NCBI GenBank assembly: GCA_009760855.2 | Contig: WPIO01000647.1 | Span: 1 to 14,613 of the forward strand | Reading direction: 5' to 3' | Source of the DNA: Cristatella mucedo | Taxonomy: Eukaryota; Bryozoa; Phylactolaemata; Cristatellidae | DNA: 14,613 nt | The notes under the pieces: generated by a model | What the model was told of the DNA's origin: nothing | The model's database searches: none | The model's input: the letters and a program-made list of their open reading frames with translations, nothing else | Shown here: positions 1 to 9,759 of the stretch, piece by piece | Layout of the letters: each line of letters begins with the position of its first letter | Position numbering within the stretch: the stretch's first letter is position 1 | Program-made: the position numbers and the translations under genes

Positions 1-45
1 GGCAATGTTTCGGTGCGGTTTGATTTTTATCTCCCCTCCCTTTAG

Positions 46-137
46 GTGACGATCCCTTTCAGGAGACGGATGTAGAGGCACTGAGTGTACCTTCTGGACG
101 ACCTTCGCCTTCGGGACGAGTTTTCGACTTTAAGTAG
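46..137 (+). CDS. Candidate terminal coding exon of an unknown gene (partial)
   Basis: A pyrimidine-rich tract ending in TTTAG at 41-45 looks like a 3' splice site. After two bases (46-47) an open frame runs from GAC at 48 through 29 codons to TAG at 135-137. The peptide starts DDPFQETDVE and ends GRVFDFK; it is rich in Ser, Pro and charged residues and I recognise no domain. AT-rich sequence resembling a 3' UTR follows, with AATAAA at 577-582 and 613-618. A competing reading is an internal exon ending at TTAA|GTAGGT near 133. The upstream part of any gene lies outside the window. The case rests only on an acceptor-like tract plus a short open frame, so it could be chance. Confidence 0.28.
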
Positions 138-640
138 GTTTGCAATGTGATATATACATGCATTTTTCTTAGTTATACTGTACTGTATATTCTGTTTTTT
201 TATCTTGGTATGATACGTATTATATATGAATATGAACTATGTGTTGAGCTTTCTAAATATATTGTCAGTTTTGAATATTCATAACTTCAAATTATTTTAC
301 ACGTAATAGTATCTGAAAATGCCCTTTGTTGTACCTCCGGACTTTCATGTTTTTGTACCTTAGAACGTCCAAAGATACAACAACATTTTATTAATTTCGC
401 ATACCTAGTTATTTTTGAGACAGTGACGCGAAGTAAACATGGTATAAAAAGAAAAAAATACTTCAAAGGATAGTTTAAAAGATGATCTTGTCCGGAGGTA
501 CATTACTTGTCCATACGCTTTAACGTTTAACGAAGTTGACTTTTTACAGATTAACAATTAACGAAACTAACTATTAAATAAAAGGTTTATTAACGCCGTT
601 TTTAGATAGCTAAATAAAATTTTAAAAAAATCTTAATTTC
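138..640. other. AT-rich stretch without a recognised gene
   Basis: This stretch is clearly AT-rich, with many T and A runs, and contrasts with the CpG-rich block further right. It contains AATAAA at 577-582 and 613-618 on the plus strand. It could be the 3' UTR or downstream flank of the exon candidate at 46-137, or the 5' non-coding part of the hAT element that follows. I looked for but did not find terminal inverted repeats that would fix the element's left end. Confidence 0.5.
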
Positions 641-656
641 AGCTCCGCCTCCAAAC

Positions 657-1905
657 ATGGAATCTGATAAAAAGAAGAGACACTGAAGAAGCAAATCGCG
701 ACATTTAATAATCAGGATTTGGACGAAGTCGTTTTCGTTCATATGCAACACAGATTGGCCTTACCGACTTGTCTCATTCGCCAAGAAAACCTTTGCAGAC
801 ACAATAATAAGTCAATTTTTAGGGACACGTCACTGACAAACATACAGCGATTCGCTGCTACATATCCAAAAACCGGTGACGCACTGGAAAAAAGCGTGTT
901 AAGGAGCTTCAAAAAACAAAAACAGTCGAGTTCTATGCTAAGTAACTGGGGCGCAATCTTCAAATATGTAAATCTGGCAAGTATCGCAATTATCACTAAC
1001 AAATTTCAAAAAGAGGGAAACCATATCACAGATGATGAGTACGTCAAAGATTGTTTCTACGTGGAGCTGAGAACTGTTGCATGATTTAAAAAAACAAAAC
1101 CGAAAATCATGAAGAAAAATCAAAAGATTTGCCATTACCTGCTAAAACGGTACAAGATGGGACTTCTGAAATGTCTTCGAATGTAACACTCGTGCAAGTG
1201 GGAAGACATTCAACTGGCTTCGGGCTTTATCACTTGCCATGGATGAGTCTTTCGACATAAAAGACACCGCACAACGTTACCCCTTTCGTCAGGTATATGT
1301 CGGCCCAAGGTCCAAAAGATCAGTGCTATGATTGCGCCGCTCTCAGGGCAAACTCGTGGAGAAGATATAGCAAATGCTGTGCGCAAAATGCATAGAAGAC
1401 TGTGAAATCGTATATTAATAAAATCGTTTCCATAGCAAACTGATATAGCCAGAAGTATGACAGGAATGCATAAAGGGGTTAAACAACGGATTCTTCGGCA
1501 AAAAAACCCAAAATTTTGACGTTTCACTGCAATAATCATCAGGGGGTGAAAGAGACTCTTTGTGCCCAACCATTTCCGACCGAAATGGTTGAGGTCATGA
1601 ACTTGGTTATTAAGTTATTACAGCACTCGTTGGCAAAAGCACTCTACTATCGCCAGTTTAATGGATTTCTTGAAGAATGGAAAGTCAGTATTCTGACCTA
1701 CTTTTGCACATAAAGTACGATGGCTTTCCAGGGGTAACGCATTGAAAAACGTTTTGCTTCTTGCTTGAGTGAAATTGAAACATTTCTTCAATGAAAAAGG
1801 CACGGTCCATCCCGAATTGAAGAAGACAAATGGCTGCAAAAATTCAACTACCTCGGTGGATATAGCAAAGAAACTAAATGAGGCTAAATGTAAACTGAGG
1901 TAACT
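657..1905 (+). pseudogene. hAT-superfamily transposase relic, GTF2IRD2/ZBED-like, broken
   Basis: This is a decayed copy of the BED-finger hAT transposase that also gave rise to the vertebrate GTF2IRD2 and ZBED-type proteins. An ATG at 657 opens MESDKKKRH, then a stop. The frame then shifts, and 719-1084 covers the degenerate BED finger (CLI present, its second Cys lost) and ends near DDEYVKDCF, matching the family's 'PFTDGEFVKEC'. Family hallmarks follow in order but in different frames: ALSLAMDESFDIKDTAQ at 1224-1274 (first catalytic Asp region), DIARSMTGMHKGV at 1442-1480 (family TDGAPAMTG..KGV), HCNNHQ at 1525-1542, VEVMNLVIK near 1588, YSDLLLHIK near 1688, VRWLSRG at 1715-1735, EDKWLQKF near 1826 and VDIAKKLNEAKCKL ending near 1903. 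The C-terminal dimerisation region is missing. Many stops and frameshifts mean no working transposase. Family assignment is strong; the element ends are not defined. Confidence 0.9.
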
Positions 1906-2000
1906 GCAGGTCCAGGTCCAAGCGACGCAGGTCGTATCTGGCTCTGGCTCGTAAACGGACCTTCTTTTTCTTGCTAATAAGAATGAGCTCCTAGGCAGGG

Positions 2001-2148
2001 CATGGGCGTGTATGGGCCTGCATGGGCATGCATGGGCACGCATGGGCATGCATGCGAGTGCATGGGCATGCATGGGCGTGTATGGGCATGCATGGGCATG
2101 AAGGGCGTGTATGGCGTGCATGGGCAGGCATGGGCATGCATGGGCATT
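2001..2148. repeat. Minisatellite, 15 units of a 10-base motif
   Basis: Fifteen head-to-tail units with consensus CATGGGCATG fill this interval. Thirteen are exactly 10 bases; two neighbouring units (2101-2109 and 2110-2118) are 9 bases. Typical variants are a leading TATG and the endings GGCGTG, GGCCTG and GGCACG. The motif is CATG-GG-CATG, so consecutive units create GCATGC and ATGCAT palindromes and long purine/pyrimidine alternation. Open frames crossing it on both strands (rich in Met-Gly-His-Ala-Cys, up to 194 codons on the minus strand) are by-products of the repeat, not genes. It lies about 95 bases past the last recognisable hAT codon. Confidence 0.95.
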
Positions 2149-2340
2149 AGTGCGAGGTGGGGCATGTATCGTGCAGAGTACTGTCGGGGAAAGGCAGTAC
2201 AATCCACGCCCTGTTTTCGGTGGGGCTCAGTGTTGTGTATTGCTGTAACTTTATGCAAAGAGCCATACTATAGTTTTCATCTATTGTTGAAAATAAAGAA
2301 TTTTATTAGTTTAAAAAATGCTCCTGGCCATTTAAAATGG
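2149..2340. other. Short AT-rich spacer with polyadenylation-signal-like sites on both strands
   Basis: AATAAA lies at 2292-2297 on the plus strand, and TTTATT at 2302-2307 gives AATAAA on the minus strand. The two sit almost back to back, as expected between convergent transcripts, but such hexamers are common by chance in AT-rich DNA. No coding sequence is recognised. Confidence 0.25.
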
Positions 2341-3242
2341 GAACCGTGCTAATCTTCCATACGGCTTTCTGCCGTCGCTGCAGGGCACGGCTGCCCGGCA
2401 GCCGTCAAGTGCGGAAGCTATTCGGGGGGCAGTAACGCGGTGGTCACGTGTCCCTCGGGAGCCAGCACATGCTATGAGGGCGCTGTCGGGCGCTGCTTGA
2501 CAAGCTCGAACTCGGCGCGACTCCTCGCGACTAGTGGCCGGGATTGAGGTGGCAGAACTCTGAGACAGACAGTATGACTCACTGTAGTTTCTTTGAGCGT
2601 TTTTTTTTGGGTTGAATACACGCCAGCGGACTCGGAGAGTCTAGGTAGTCGTTGTGCGAAATCCGATCGGTCATAAAGGAAAAATCCGCCGAAAATCGGC
2701 TGTGGTGGCTTTGAGCTTGGATTTTTGAGGGCAGAACGTTGTAAGCCAGCGGTCGCTAAAATGGCGCGGCACCGAACTTCACGCGCCAATTTAGCGGAGA
2801 GTGGATTCGCACGGAAGTTGCTGCTCGCAAAAGATGCTGGTCTCCACCGCAGATCCAGCCAGAAAATCCAACGAGTGGAATGCCGTTTGAAACACGGTTG
2901 CTTTTTTCATTGATATATTAACCGCGTCGGGGTGACAGTGTGTGCGGTTGTCACTCGTTCGGGTATCAAGGGGGTCACTGTCGGCAATGCCACGGGTAGA
3001 GGAGTCGTGTGCATTTTGCGCTTGCCGTAACTGCGATTCCCATGGTTCCCCAGCGTCGTCTTCCTCCCGGCCCCTACGGGCTGCTCCACGCAGAGCCCGT
3101 GTACCTATAACGTGACTGTGCTTAAAAATTGGGTGGAGGGAAGGCACCGGTATGTGTAATGGTAGCTGCAAGCAGCTCTAACGGCCACGTCACGTGCCTC
3201 GTCGTAAGCGGTTACGCCCATGCGCGGATCGTGTTTTGCAAG
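2340..3242 (+). promoter_or_regulatory. CpG-rich, promoter-like block
   Basis: The block is GC- and CpG-rich compared with both flanks. It contains several sites typical of animal housekeeping promoters: AAAATGGCGCGG at 2758-2769 (YY1-like), CACGTCACGTG at 3186-3196 (an overlapping CRE-like half-site and E-box), CATGCGCG near 3229 (NRF1-like half-site) and GCAAGATGGAG just before the exon candidate at 3243 (also YY1-like). A TATAA at 3106-3110 is probably too far upstream to set the start. Open frames of 105 and 126 codons on the minus strand match nothing I know and probably reflect low stop density. Promoter function is inferred from composition and motifs only. Confidence 0.4.
2361..2405. 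other. Pair of adjacent short hairpins sharing the same arms
   Basis: ACGGC-TTTCT-GCCGT at 2361-2375 and ACGGCTG-CCCGG-CAGCCGT at 2387-2405 are two neighbouring perfect inverted repeats, with stems of 5 and 7 bases and five-base loops. They share the ACGGC/GCCGT core. They lie at the left edge of the CpG-rich block. Each alone is within chance; the paired arrangement is the only notable point. Confidence 0.4.
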
Positions 3243-3289
3243 ATGGAGCCCCGGTCGGCTAGGGCACGGCACGCTGTGCCGCCCGATAG
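3243..3289 (+). CDS. Candidate first coding exon with splice donor (partial)
   Basis: An ATG at 3243, in the context GCAAGATGG, opens 15 full codons (MEPRSARARHAVPPD) plus AG. This is followed by GTGAGAAGG at 3290-3298, a good 5' splice donor (TAG|GTGAGA). Without splicing the frame stops at once, at TGA 3291-3293, which suits an exon ending exactly there in phase 2. The peptide is basic and Arg/Ala/Pro-rich, which could suit an organelle-targeting or disordered N-terminus, but 15 residues are too few to identify it. The upstream CpG-rich block supports a transcription start nearby. No downstream exon was found, so the call is tentative. Confidence 0.35.
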
Positions 3290-3895
3290 GTGAGAAGGCT
3301 TAGGTCGCCACATGAAATGTTACAAGAATTACCCATATTTACAGACCTTGTTTAGGCCATCTGTTTCGCTTTTGTTTGTGGGGAGTATTACAGCTATTGG
3401 CGGTTACAATGTATGGGATATGTCAGAGAAGGTGAGGAAACTCCACGTATAGGATGGTACACAAGCGTATTAAGGCGCCCCTTAGCGGCACACTATCGGT
3501 GCAGCCTCACTGTTCTACATCTTTTGACCCGACAATGAGTGGGTATCATGTGTTTTCTATTTTAAGCGTTTTGGGAGCTGGGGCAGATATGCACGGGGTT
3601 TGAATGATAAGCCGTAGATCAATTCAGCTTTCGGTCTGTGTGACCTCACCCACTGATCTTTGTGTGGTTTTACTCTGAGTTGGGGCTTTTGAGAGGGAGA
3701 CACCCAGCCAGTAGCACACAATTTTTACGTTCATATCTCGGAGAGCGATTTTTTGTCTAAACTAGAGACCATAAGACTGTGCAGGAACTCACGAGGCGGG
3801 GTGCTTGATGCTGCAGCGCGATATGTTAACCGCGGCGTCGCTTGAAAAGCTGCAGGCCCGAACGCCGGCCACTGCTGCTGAGGGACCGGTTTCGC
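3290..3895 (+). other. Intron-like sequence, no gene recognised
   Basis: This stretch lacks long open frames. If the exon at 3243-3289 is real, this is the beginning of its first intron. Possible acceptors such as TGTGCAG near 3784 exist, but none opens onto a recognisable exon. I see no transposon motif. Confidence 0.35.
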
Positions 3896-3947
3896 GGGGG
3901 CGGAGGGAGGAGGATAGACCTGGGGGAAAAGGAAAGAGGGGGGGGGG
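3896..3947 (+). other. G-run tract with quadruplex potential
   Basis: G runs of 5, 3, 5 and 10 lie at 3896-3900, 3905-3907, 3922-3926 and 3938-3947, with extra GG pairs between them. The spacers are 4, 14 and 11 bases, so a quadruplex would need one or two long loops. The tract is purine-rich on the plus strand. It lies about 600 bases downstream of the candidate promoter, inside the presumed first intron. Confidence 0.6.
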
Positions 3948-4280
3948 CGCCCGTCATGGCATCCCCCCAGGGGAGGCTAAGCTCGAATGCGCGTGGGGGC
4001 GACCACTTGCGTGCAGGGTTCGAGGCTTCCATTTGGCTTTTTCAGGGGACTTTGCTGGGGCTGGTAACGGGTCTCGCCACTCGGCAGCCGCCCCGCCCGC
4101 ACAGGCTGACACGCCGACGCGTGGCCATCACCTACAACCTTTCGAGGATGCACTGCTCGTCGTCCTAACCTCACTAAGTTGACTCCTAACGTACCACACC
4201 CGGTATGAGTCCCCCAGCCGTCACTATACGCGACCTCCGTGTATACCCCACCCCTGGCAGCTCGTAGCACCCGATCGTGA
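3948..4280. other. GC-rich stretch with overlapping unrecognised open frames
   Basis: Several overlapping frames of about 108 to 125 codons cross 3805-4345 on both strands. Their translations are Arg/Gly/Pro-rich with no domain I recognise, as expected from stop-poor GC-rich DNA. The same sequence being open in several frames argues against any one being a gene. Confidence 0.4.
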
Positions 4281-4289
4281 GGCGGCCTG

Positions 4290-4680
4290 CTTGGACCCGA
4301 AATGGTGCGCTGAGGCAATTGAGGCCACGCCTGCTGGGTGAACACATTAATAGTCGACGGACGCCCGCAAGTGACACGAATCGTTCGCCACCCGTTGGGC
4401 CATCACAAATAATACGTGGGTTGTCAATGGGGATGCTAGGGTTAGAGTGCAGCAGAAGGCAGGGAACAGTTCGAGGACTACGCACGCAGCTGACCCCCGA
4501 GCACCCAGGACTGGGAAGATCACTTCCAACCCCGCACTGGCAATGGGTGTACTGCAAGTGGTAAATGTATTCTCCGTCGGTCCAACTCTATAAAGGACCA
4601 CAAAACGGCGTGAGTGGGTTACGCTGGAGAATTTTTCAATACCCCACAACAAAGCCTCAACCGTCTTTTGCTTCAATGGG
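4290..4680 (+). pseudogene. Possible LINE reverse-transcriptase C-terminal fragment
   Basis: One frame, interrupted by TAA at 4562-4564, carries a run of weak matches to the C-terminal part of L2/CR1-type LINE proteins. They are NGALRQLR near 4302 (family SAYFQLR), HINSR near 4343 (family TSRLDYCN), EH...RSL...HW ending at 4540 (family EHITPVLRSLHWLPV), LYKGPQNG near 4586 (family TYKALNGLAP) and QYPTT near 4637. RVQQ at 4444-4455, in another frame, sits roughly where family RVQNAAARL should. HW-to-YK spacing is 18 residues against about 17 in the family. Each match is short, and the spacing near HINSR is off. It could be an older, shorter relative of the LINE at 10390-13170, or coincidence. 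Confidence 0.35.
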
Positions 4681-6240
4681 GGCGCTAGCACAGAAATACT
4701 TCATCCGGCCCTCACGCAACGTTGAGAGAAACGTGAGAAAGCACGCCGTGCAGCCAGTCACGATGTCCATTTGACGGAAGTGAGTACCGCATCGGAACCT
4801 CCCCGCAGAAGATCAGGGCGGATGGACAAGACTCCAGAAACATAGCCTAGGCCCAGCAGGAAAGTTAATTGCCCTTGCAATAACGAATTGTGTGAGGTTA
4901 CCGCTCCAAACAAGTCTATGCATTCGTATGGCATGATGTGTGCTCTCCGTCCTGTAACTCCACAAAGCCGTAAAGACTATATGGGTGCGCTATTCTACGC
5001 AGGAGAAGTTTTGTATAGCACACTGGCAAAGCATAAATGGCTTTCGGTAAGCATTCGGTAGCCAGCAGACTGCGTCTCACGCAACAAAGAGAAAGTGGGA
5101 AGCATAGCCGAGGTCAGGAGAGCAGTTTGATGTAGTTGGATTAGCCACGGTCTTCTTCAGTAGACAGCCCCTCAGGACCGCTGAAAATGATGATGCATCC
5201 ATAGTCTCGGCAGCAGCAGACCCTAGTGAGTTATTGTCGTTTGCGTAATTTGAATGCGTTGTGGAAGCCGAAGTTCCAGTTCTGGGAGCTGGCAGAGCTA
5301 GAAGCTTCTGTCACCACACGCGATCTTTAAGTGGTCTCCCCAGGAAATGGAACGGTCCGACAATTTATTGGACCCGCACAGAACCTGAGGTGACGTGGGC
5401 GCCCGATCAGGCTGTAAACTGGTGCCTAGCAGGGACTCACGCTTCGGCAACGAAGGAGCTAAGCAGTGGCGGGTCCCTTGTGGGTAAGACGTAAGAAACG
5501 ACTTTTCCATCTGTACTCCGTTGCTCAAACCCGCAATCCATCCTAGCTCTTTTTCCAGCAAGGAGAACAATGTGCTCAACAACCTCTGGGACTTTGAAGA
5601 TCTATAGCCCTGCCAGATATATTCATAGTCAGCTGCAGTGGCCTACACTTGCTTTCTTTGGTAGCCCAGCCCAAAAGGGAATTATACTAATTCAAGCCGA
5701 GACAGAACTAAGGGGCTCTAGTGGAATTTTTTTGAAAGCCACTTGTGGAAGACAGCTCCTAATCTTGGCCCATAGGAATCTGCACGTGACTATGATGCAA
5801 TCAGACATGAGCAATCTAGAACCTGAATAGCACAAAGCTTCAGTTCGGCTAGAGGTATTAAGAGTAGGGCAAATTGGGCAGCCGATTGTGTTGTCTGCAA
5901 AAGAATAGGAGGGACACGAAGAAGCTGGATTGGCTTGCTCTGCAGTTCAGTTTGATATGAAGCCTTAGGCGACGCCGCTGCAGCATTTACCAATGTCCCT
6001 GTAAGAATTCTCCGTTTAGTATCCACTCATCAATGCCGCCACAACCCTTTACCTGATCCGTCAAACCAGTAATGGCAGAGCGGGACCGGTAGAGAATTTC
6101 TGAGTACGCGGAAGACCGGCCGCTAGGGCGCGGTGCTTCCGGCACCAGCTGCCGCCTAGGGTGACTAGACATTAGAACTCAAGATAATCACTTTAGTCGA
6201 TCCGAAAACTGTTCACGACAGACTAAGTTTCAGGACTGGC
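4681..6240. other. No gene recognised
   Basis: Composition is balanced and all open frames are under about 95 codons on both strands. None has a domain or motif I recognise. I checked for reverse-transcriptase, integrase and Tc1/mariner signatures and tRNA boxes and saw none. It may be transposon sequence decayed past recognition by eye. Confidence 0.5.
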
Positions 6241-6500
6241 CAGTTTTAAACTTTGAATATATTGATTATTAGAGAATTTCATTAGAGAAAGGATGAATGA
6301 TAATAAAGAGTAGAACAATCTCCAATAATATTAGTTAGCCGCTAGCTATCTCTGTGTATTGTTATGGTACTATAAATAGCTCAAAATAAAATCACCTAAA
6401 CCCGTGGCTAATTAAGTGCTAACGTTATATAATCAATCGCATCCTATTAGGATGACATACCCACTTTTCAATATCGAATATTTGAAATGACCTCAGGGGG
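6241..6500. other. AT-rich block
   Basis: A sharp local AT-rich stretch with TATAAATA at 6371-6378 and AATAAA at 6385-6390. The TATA-like and poly(A)-like hexamers are too close together to belong to one transcript, so both are probably compositional accidents. No coding sequence is seen. Confidence 0.5.
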
Positions 6501-8680
6501 GCTGTTCATCATCTACATTGTAGCATCAATAGCATTGGCCCTATTTTAAAGAGGTGCATATGGCTGTACGGGATGTCCATTGTGAATCCAATCAAAGATA
6601 ATCTCGCACTAGCGACTGTTGTCTATCTGTGTGTGGGTTGTGTATATAACGCCTCCCGGCTTCTACAGGCGAACGGAGTCGAAATCGACATTCGACACTT
6701 AGATATTATTCCGGATATCTGATTGCCGAACATAGATACCTTCCAAATTATTTTCAATTCATAGTCAATCTCGGTTCATTGAAGGTAGTGTTAAACCAGG
6801 GTGAAGACCACTGAACCGTGGCTGTGATCATATCGACTGTGCTATAAAGTCGACTTCGTACCAGGCGAATGTGACAGTTGCCGAACACATGAAGGCAGGC
6901 ACTATCCGCGAACACTACGAGGTTGATTACCGTACCAGATCCCGGACCAGTATCCGAAAAGCAAGAGCTGTGTCTTTTATGTCATAATAAAAGATACCTT
7001 ATGCAGTAGTATCAACAGCGGACCCAGAACCAGTCCCGACCACTTTGCCTTTCGTCTGGCAGGCATTTGAACCACGATAGATTATGGCCTTAGTGAGCGG
7101 AGCTCGCATCCTTGAAGCTAACACCTGTAATTTTGCAACGCATGACATAGACGAGGGTATGGTTAATGGACTATGCACGACGAGTGCCAGAGCCACCAAC
7201 CTTCACCGAAAGAAACTATTGGTGTAAGTGGCGGTCCAGACGGAGCTGTGGAAGCAGAATCCCTCACAGGGCGACAACCAGACGGCACGGATTTATTACA
7301 GGGACCTCGCAACATATGCGGTCGTGATGACAAGGATGGCGATGTACAATTTTATAGTAGTCTTGATTATAAACAAGGTGCCACCCCCGGTCAGGCCAAG
7401 TGTTGTGCACGAAAGGGTTGGGGAGTGCGTTTCCAGACTTTGGGAGCCATACGACCTAGGGGGCATTTGTCTCCAACGGATTTTAGGCGTTCTAAGGGGT
7501 ATAGGGAGAACTAATGCTGATTCTAAATAAAACGTAGTCCGGTCCTAATGTAGTCCTGGTGGTGCGGAGTAGGATTCTTATAGGGAGATCTGGAGGCACT
7601 AATGCCCAATGACACAGCGGCATCCCCATTAAAACCAACCCGGATACGATGCACAAAACCTTGAAGTTTTGCTTGACCTGTGCGCATAAGCAGGATTGAT
7701 GAGGGCAGGCGGTTGCAAACATCTGTGGTCATCATTGGCAACGGCTCGTGCGTACAGCCCAAGTCTACCGCCTGCAGCAGGCGTGTTGCACAAAGCTCTG
7801 AAGTTCCTGAGTATTCAAAGGTCCGGCCTCTCAGACAGCATGCAGAGGCAGTGAGTTACGAACGTCAAGGAAGGTGGATGTTCAACACAATGCACGGGAC
7901 ATACCTTGTAGTGACCCTGTACGTGAGTCAACCATAGTCTACAAACCGACCGCCCGAATTTTGGTAGGCAAGTTGTCCTGTAGCTCTGAAAGTCACGCGG
8001 GATGACGTCGACACGGTTCTGGACTGATGAATGGGGGTCGGTCAAATAACACAAGCCCGTCAATTTAGAACCATCTTGACATCCAGGCAAATTTCCGGCA
8101 GACCCTTTCAATATTGTGAAGACGATGCTGTCCTGAGGCATAGTCCGAGTTGCGCCAGCGTTCAATACATTTCCCTCATCTACTGGAATCCCACTTAGTT
8201 TGCCCTATTATACCACTCCTTATCATGCTTTTCGGTTTGCCCTAGGTCGTCACTCAATTTACAGAACAGTTGGGTGCGCGCCAGTCGCACTGCCTCGTCG
8301 CAATTTTCTCGAATTCCTCAATGCCCAATGGCCGCCGGGAGTTGGAGAGCCTAATTCCGATGCCAGTGCCGGAGGGAAAAGCGGGGAGTGATCGATGGCA
8401 GAGGTAGCGAAGCTGAGTGTGTCCATCTGCATAGTGATTCAAAGCCACGGGGATTCTGCCTGGATATCACATCGGCACAGATTGAGAGTTATAAACCGTA
8501 TACCAAGAACGGGATCGAGCACGTAGCCCTGGTGGTATCCCCCCCCAAATTTCAGAGGTTCCTCAGGATAAGATTTTTGCCATTCACATCAATACTCTGG
8601 AGTCTCTAGCCACTGATGGACAGGTTCTAAACCTTTCTGGTATTTCTAGTAGATCGATTTGTCGAAGACAGAAAGCGAGC
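6501..8680. other. No gene recognised
   Basis: Two overlapping plus-strand frames (113 codons at 7173-7514 and 100 codons at 7228-7530) and a minus-strand frame of 116 codons (7815-8165) are the longest. None contains a motif I know. Two overlapping open frames on one strand suggest a stop-poor patch rather than a gene. Nothing else stands out. Confidence 0.5.
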
Positions 8681-8707
8681 CGAATCAATCGAATCAATCG
8701 AATCATC
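8681..8707. repeat. Short tandem repeat, 9-base unit, about 2.7 copies
   Basis: The unit CGAATCAAT occurs at 8681-8689 and 8690-8698, then CGAATC at 8699-8704 before the pattern breaks. It is isolated, with no recognisable element around it. Confidence 0.85.
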
Positions 8708-9759
8708 GGCTTACAAAAGATCTTGTATCACGAGATGCCCAGAAGACCCTTTTGCGACTTTCAGGGTAAAATAATCGAAACGGTCAGCAGGTGTGTATTT
8801 TTTCGGGTCTAGTCGCTGTCATCAGGCAAGCTTATCCGGCCTCCCGACGCTCGATCCAAGGTTCTGATGACGTGTTTGAGAGCAGCGTGTCTACTGCATG
8901 CCTGGCACTGGATCGTTCGTGGGATTTTAGTATCGCTCTTACGAGAAGGCGAAATGCAAAAATCCCTACATGCCCTTTCTGGTAATGGATTCGTTTTGAA
9001 ATTCGAGCCATTGTGGTCGTGATTGCGACGTAATCGTTTCAAATTTCTGAGGCATCCGTCCGGTTACACAGTGGTTGTACTAGACTGGGCTAGTCGGATT
9101 GATTTTCGGATGTAGTTGTGGAGGGGGCGATCGGGCGGAGCATGATGCGCTGGCTTTGTGTTGTAGTTGGTGTTGGTGTCGTCGAACGGTTCTGTCATGG
9201 CTCAGGGTTATTAGCTAAGACTGACAATTTAGATGTGCCGATTCGCGAGATATGCGGATGCAAATCAGCGTCGTTAGACCCCTGGGTCTAGGCGAAAATG
9301 GTTGCCCGCTTTCGGATTGTAACGGCGTTGGGGACGATTTGTGTTCCTTATGGACCAGCTCATCTCCGTGGTTTACGGAGCTGCTGCGTTGGCTGTGAAT
9401 GTTGGACTAAGATTGCACAGAGGCCCCAAGGTCTCGTTACACAGCCCCCAATTTATCACAGGTTTATTTTACATAATACTAGCAATGGGATGTTCTTATC
9501 CAAGAATTACGATGGTTCAGGGGTTTTTTATCGTGGCATTCAGCCTCAATGATGGGCTCGTCTAATATGATTCCAAGGAAACAGTGGTTACCGGATCAGC
9601 CCTCTTTGCGCCGTGCCTTGGAGGGACGTCAGGTCAAAAATGGCAACTCGGGCTTGAGGGGGCTTGAGTTGTATTCGGGTTGTCAATTAATTCGCACGAG
9701 ACTCTATTGGTCTGCTGCACCGAACATGTTTTAGATATGCCAAGGTTTTTGATTGAAAT
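8708..9759. other. No gene recognised; G/T-rich plus strand near 9120-9180
   Basis: Open frames stay below 85 codons. In 9121-9180 the plus strand has 28 G, 18 T, 6 A and 8 C. A small perfect hairpin (CTCCGT-GGTTT-ACGGAG, near 9364-9380) is within chance expectation. I see no coding or transposon motif. Confidence 0.5.

Noticed and set aside
1618-2202. 194-codon minus-strand open frame rich in His, Ala, Cys and Pro
   Set aside because: It is produced by the CATGGGCATG minisatellite and by the antisense of the hAT relic; the repetitive residues follow the decamer.
2349-2361. Resemblance to the reverse complement of U6 snRNA (TGCTAATCTTC)
   Set aside because: Only about 11 bases match; the remaining U6 sequence is absent on both sides.
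4018-4027. GGTTCGAGGC, a match to the tRNA B box
   Set aside because: No A box at proper distance and no acceptor or anticodon stems can be folded.
6445-6459. TAT-TAG-GAT-GAC-ATA, a YLDDI-like reverse-transcriptase motif with a stop
   Set aside because: No other Gypsy-type motif occurs before or after it in any frame; five codons alone are chance-level.
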